The notes beneath the pieces are model-generated. The model worked only from the letters and a program-made list of their open reading frames with translations. It had not been told where the DNA came from and did no database searches. Shown in pieces: positions 61,465 through 61,835 of a DNA stretch of 61,835 nucleotides (position 1 is the first letter of the stretch; each line of letters starts with the position of its first letter). The stretch is from contig JAODBB010000152.1 in NCBI GenBank assembly GCA_025463745.1, positions 1 to 61,835 on the forward strand. The letters are read 5' to 3'. The position numbers and the translations under genes are program-made. The stretch comes from Subtercola sp. Lineage in GTDB: Bacteria > Actinomycetota > Actinomycetes > Actinomycetales > Microbacteriaceae.

Positions 61465-61835
61465 GGCCTTGGCAGTTCGTCGGGCGGTCATCCGGTCGGT
61501 GATCTTCGACCAGGGCAAGAGTCGAACAGTCGCCGCGATGCCCAGAACGATGCTCTGCACGAGCAGCTGCACCGACGTGGGCGCCCCGAGGGTCAGAACC
61601 ATCTGTACGACCAGCGTGAGCAGGAGACAGGCTACCGCCGTGGCGACCACACTCCCGCGCCCACCGGCGAGCGCTGCGCCGCCGACCACGACTGCCGCGA
61701 TGACCGGTAGCTGGTAGGAGACTCCGATGTCGTAGCTGGCGGTTCCGGCATACCCTGCCAGCAGAACGCCGGCCAGTGCGGCGAAGGCGCTCGAGGAGAT
61801 GTAGCCGATCAGAATATGACGTTCGACGACCACGC
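61453..61835 (-). CDS. ABC transporter permease, RbsC/LivM type (partial)
   Basis: The last 127 residues of a permease whose 5-prime end lies beyond the window. ISSSAFAALAGVLLAGYAG and VIAAVVVGGAALAGGRGSVVATAVACLLL are typical of the BPD_transp_2 family, which imports sugars, autoinducers or nucleosides. At least four membrane helices are seen. The C-terminus is basic. It could supply the island's substrate, but this is inference. Confidence 0.88.
   Translation of the reverse strand, partial: VVVERHILIGYISSSAFAALAGVLLAGYAGTASYDIGVSYQLPVIAAVVVGGAALAGGRGSVVATAVACLLLTLVVQMVLTLGAPTSVQLLVQSIVLGIAATVRLLPWSKITDRMTARRTAKAAAS

Overview
The window is a high-GC chromosomal segment, apparently from an actinobacterium. 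Codon use is strongly GC3-biased, GTG/TTG starts and ATGA/GTGA overlaps are frequent, and biotin uptake uses the bioYMN ECF system with a BioQ-type TetR repressor. Some transcripts look leaderless. Gene content fits a soil or plant-associated Microbacteriaceae-like organism, but that placement is inference from style. No rRNA, tRNA, CRISPR array or intact insertion sequence was recognised.

Layout. (1) 0.1-7.8 kb: a cytochrome P450 and an RraA-family aldolase/decarboxylase, then a complete peptide-type ABC importer (lipoprotein, two permeases, two ATPases). (2) 7.9-13.4 kb: a class III CoA-transferase-like protein of rearranged architecture, two divergent CapA-type proteins, a glutaredoxin-DinB fusion with a dyad operator, and an LLM flavin oxidoreductase. 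(3) 13.4-18.0 kb: a leftward operon with an SDR-like protein lacking its catalytic Tyr/Lys, an NDP-forming acyl-CoA synthetase alpha-type protein, an aldehyde dehydrogenase and an enoyl-CoA hydratase. (4) 18.2-25.4 kb: a histidine phosphatase, GntR and ArsR-like regulators, a 3-hydroxyisobutyrate-dehydrogenase-like enzyme, an acyl-CoA ligase/thiolase pair, and an SDR/TetR divergent pair. (5) 25.6-31.8 kb: a molybdenum block (molbindin, MoeA, a MobA-DUF6457 fusion, FdhD and an FdhF/YdeP-type oxidoreductase). (6) 32.3-35.6 kb: bioQ divergent from bioYMN, then a CHY zinc-finger protein and a TesB thioesterase. (7) 36.6-61.8 kb: a large acyl-CoA catabolic island.

The catabolic island is the most interesting part. 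It holds a CoA ligase, paired acyl-CoA dehydrogenases, enoyl-CoA hydratases, a fused hydratase/3-hydroxyacyl-CoA dehydrogenase, a thiolase, a two-subunit CoA transferase, two PF04199 'cyclase' hydrolases, several SDRs, a ring-cleavage-type cupin, muconolactone-isomerase-like and EthD-like proteins, a thiolase-fold pair without the classical cysteine plus a DUF35 partner, and an ETF/cytochrome b branch. Nearly every transcription unit in it is preceded by a copy of one palindrome (consensus ACCAAACGNTTGNT). One local TetR gene of KstR2-like appearance is the best candidate regulator. Together they look like a single regulon for degrading a cyclic carboxylic acid, possibly terpenoid or steroid-ring derived; the substrate is inferred, not shown.

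A second regulatory link joins distant loci. The tandem TGAAC-N3-GTTCA sites in the bioQ-bioY intergenic region recur, with the same 15-bp spacing, before the acyl-CoA ligase/thiolase pair 11 kb away. Finally, several genes have their 3-prime ends, stop codon included, repeated just downstream in short tandem arrays, and one intergenic region carries three copies of a long palindromic element.
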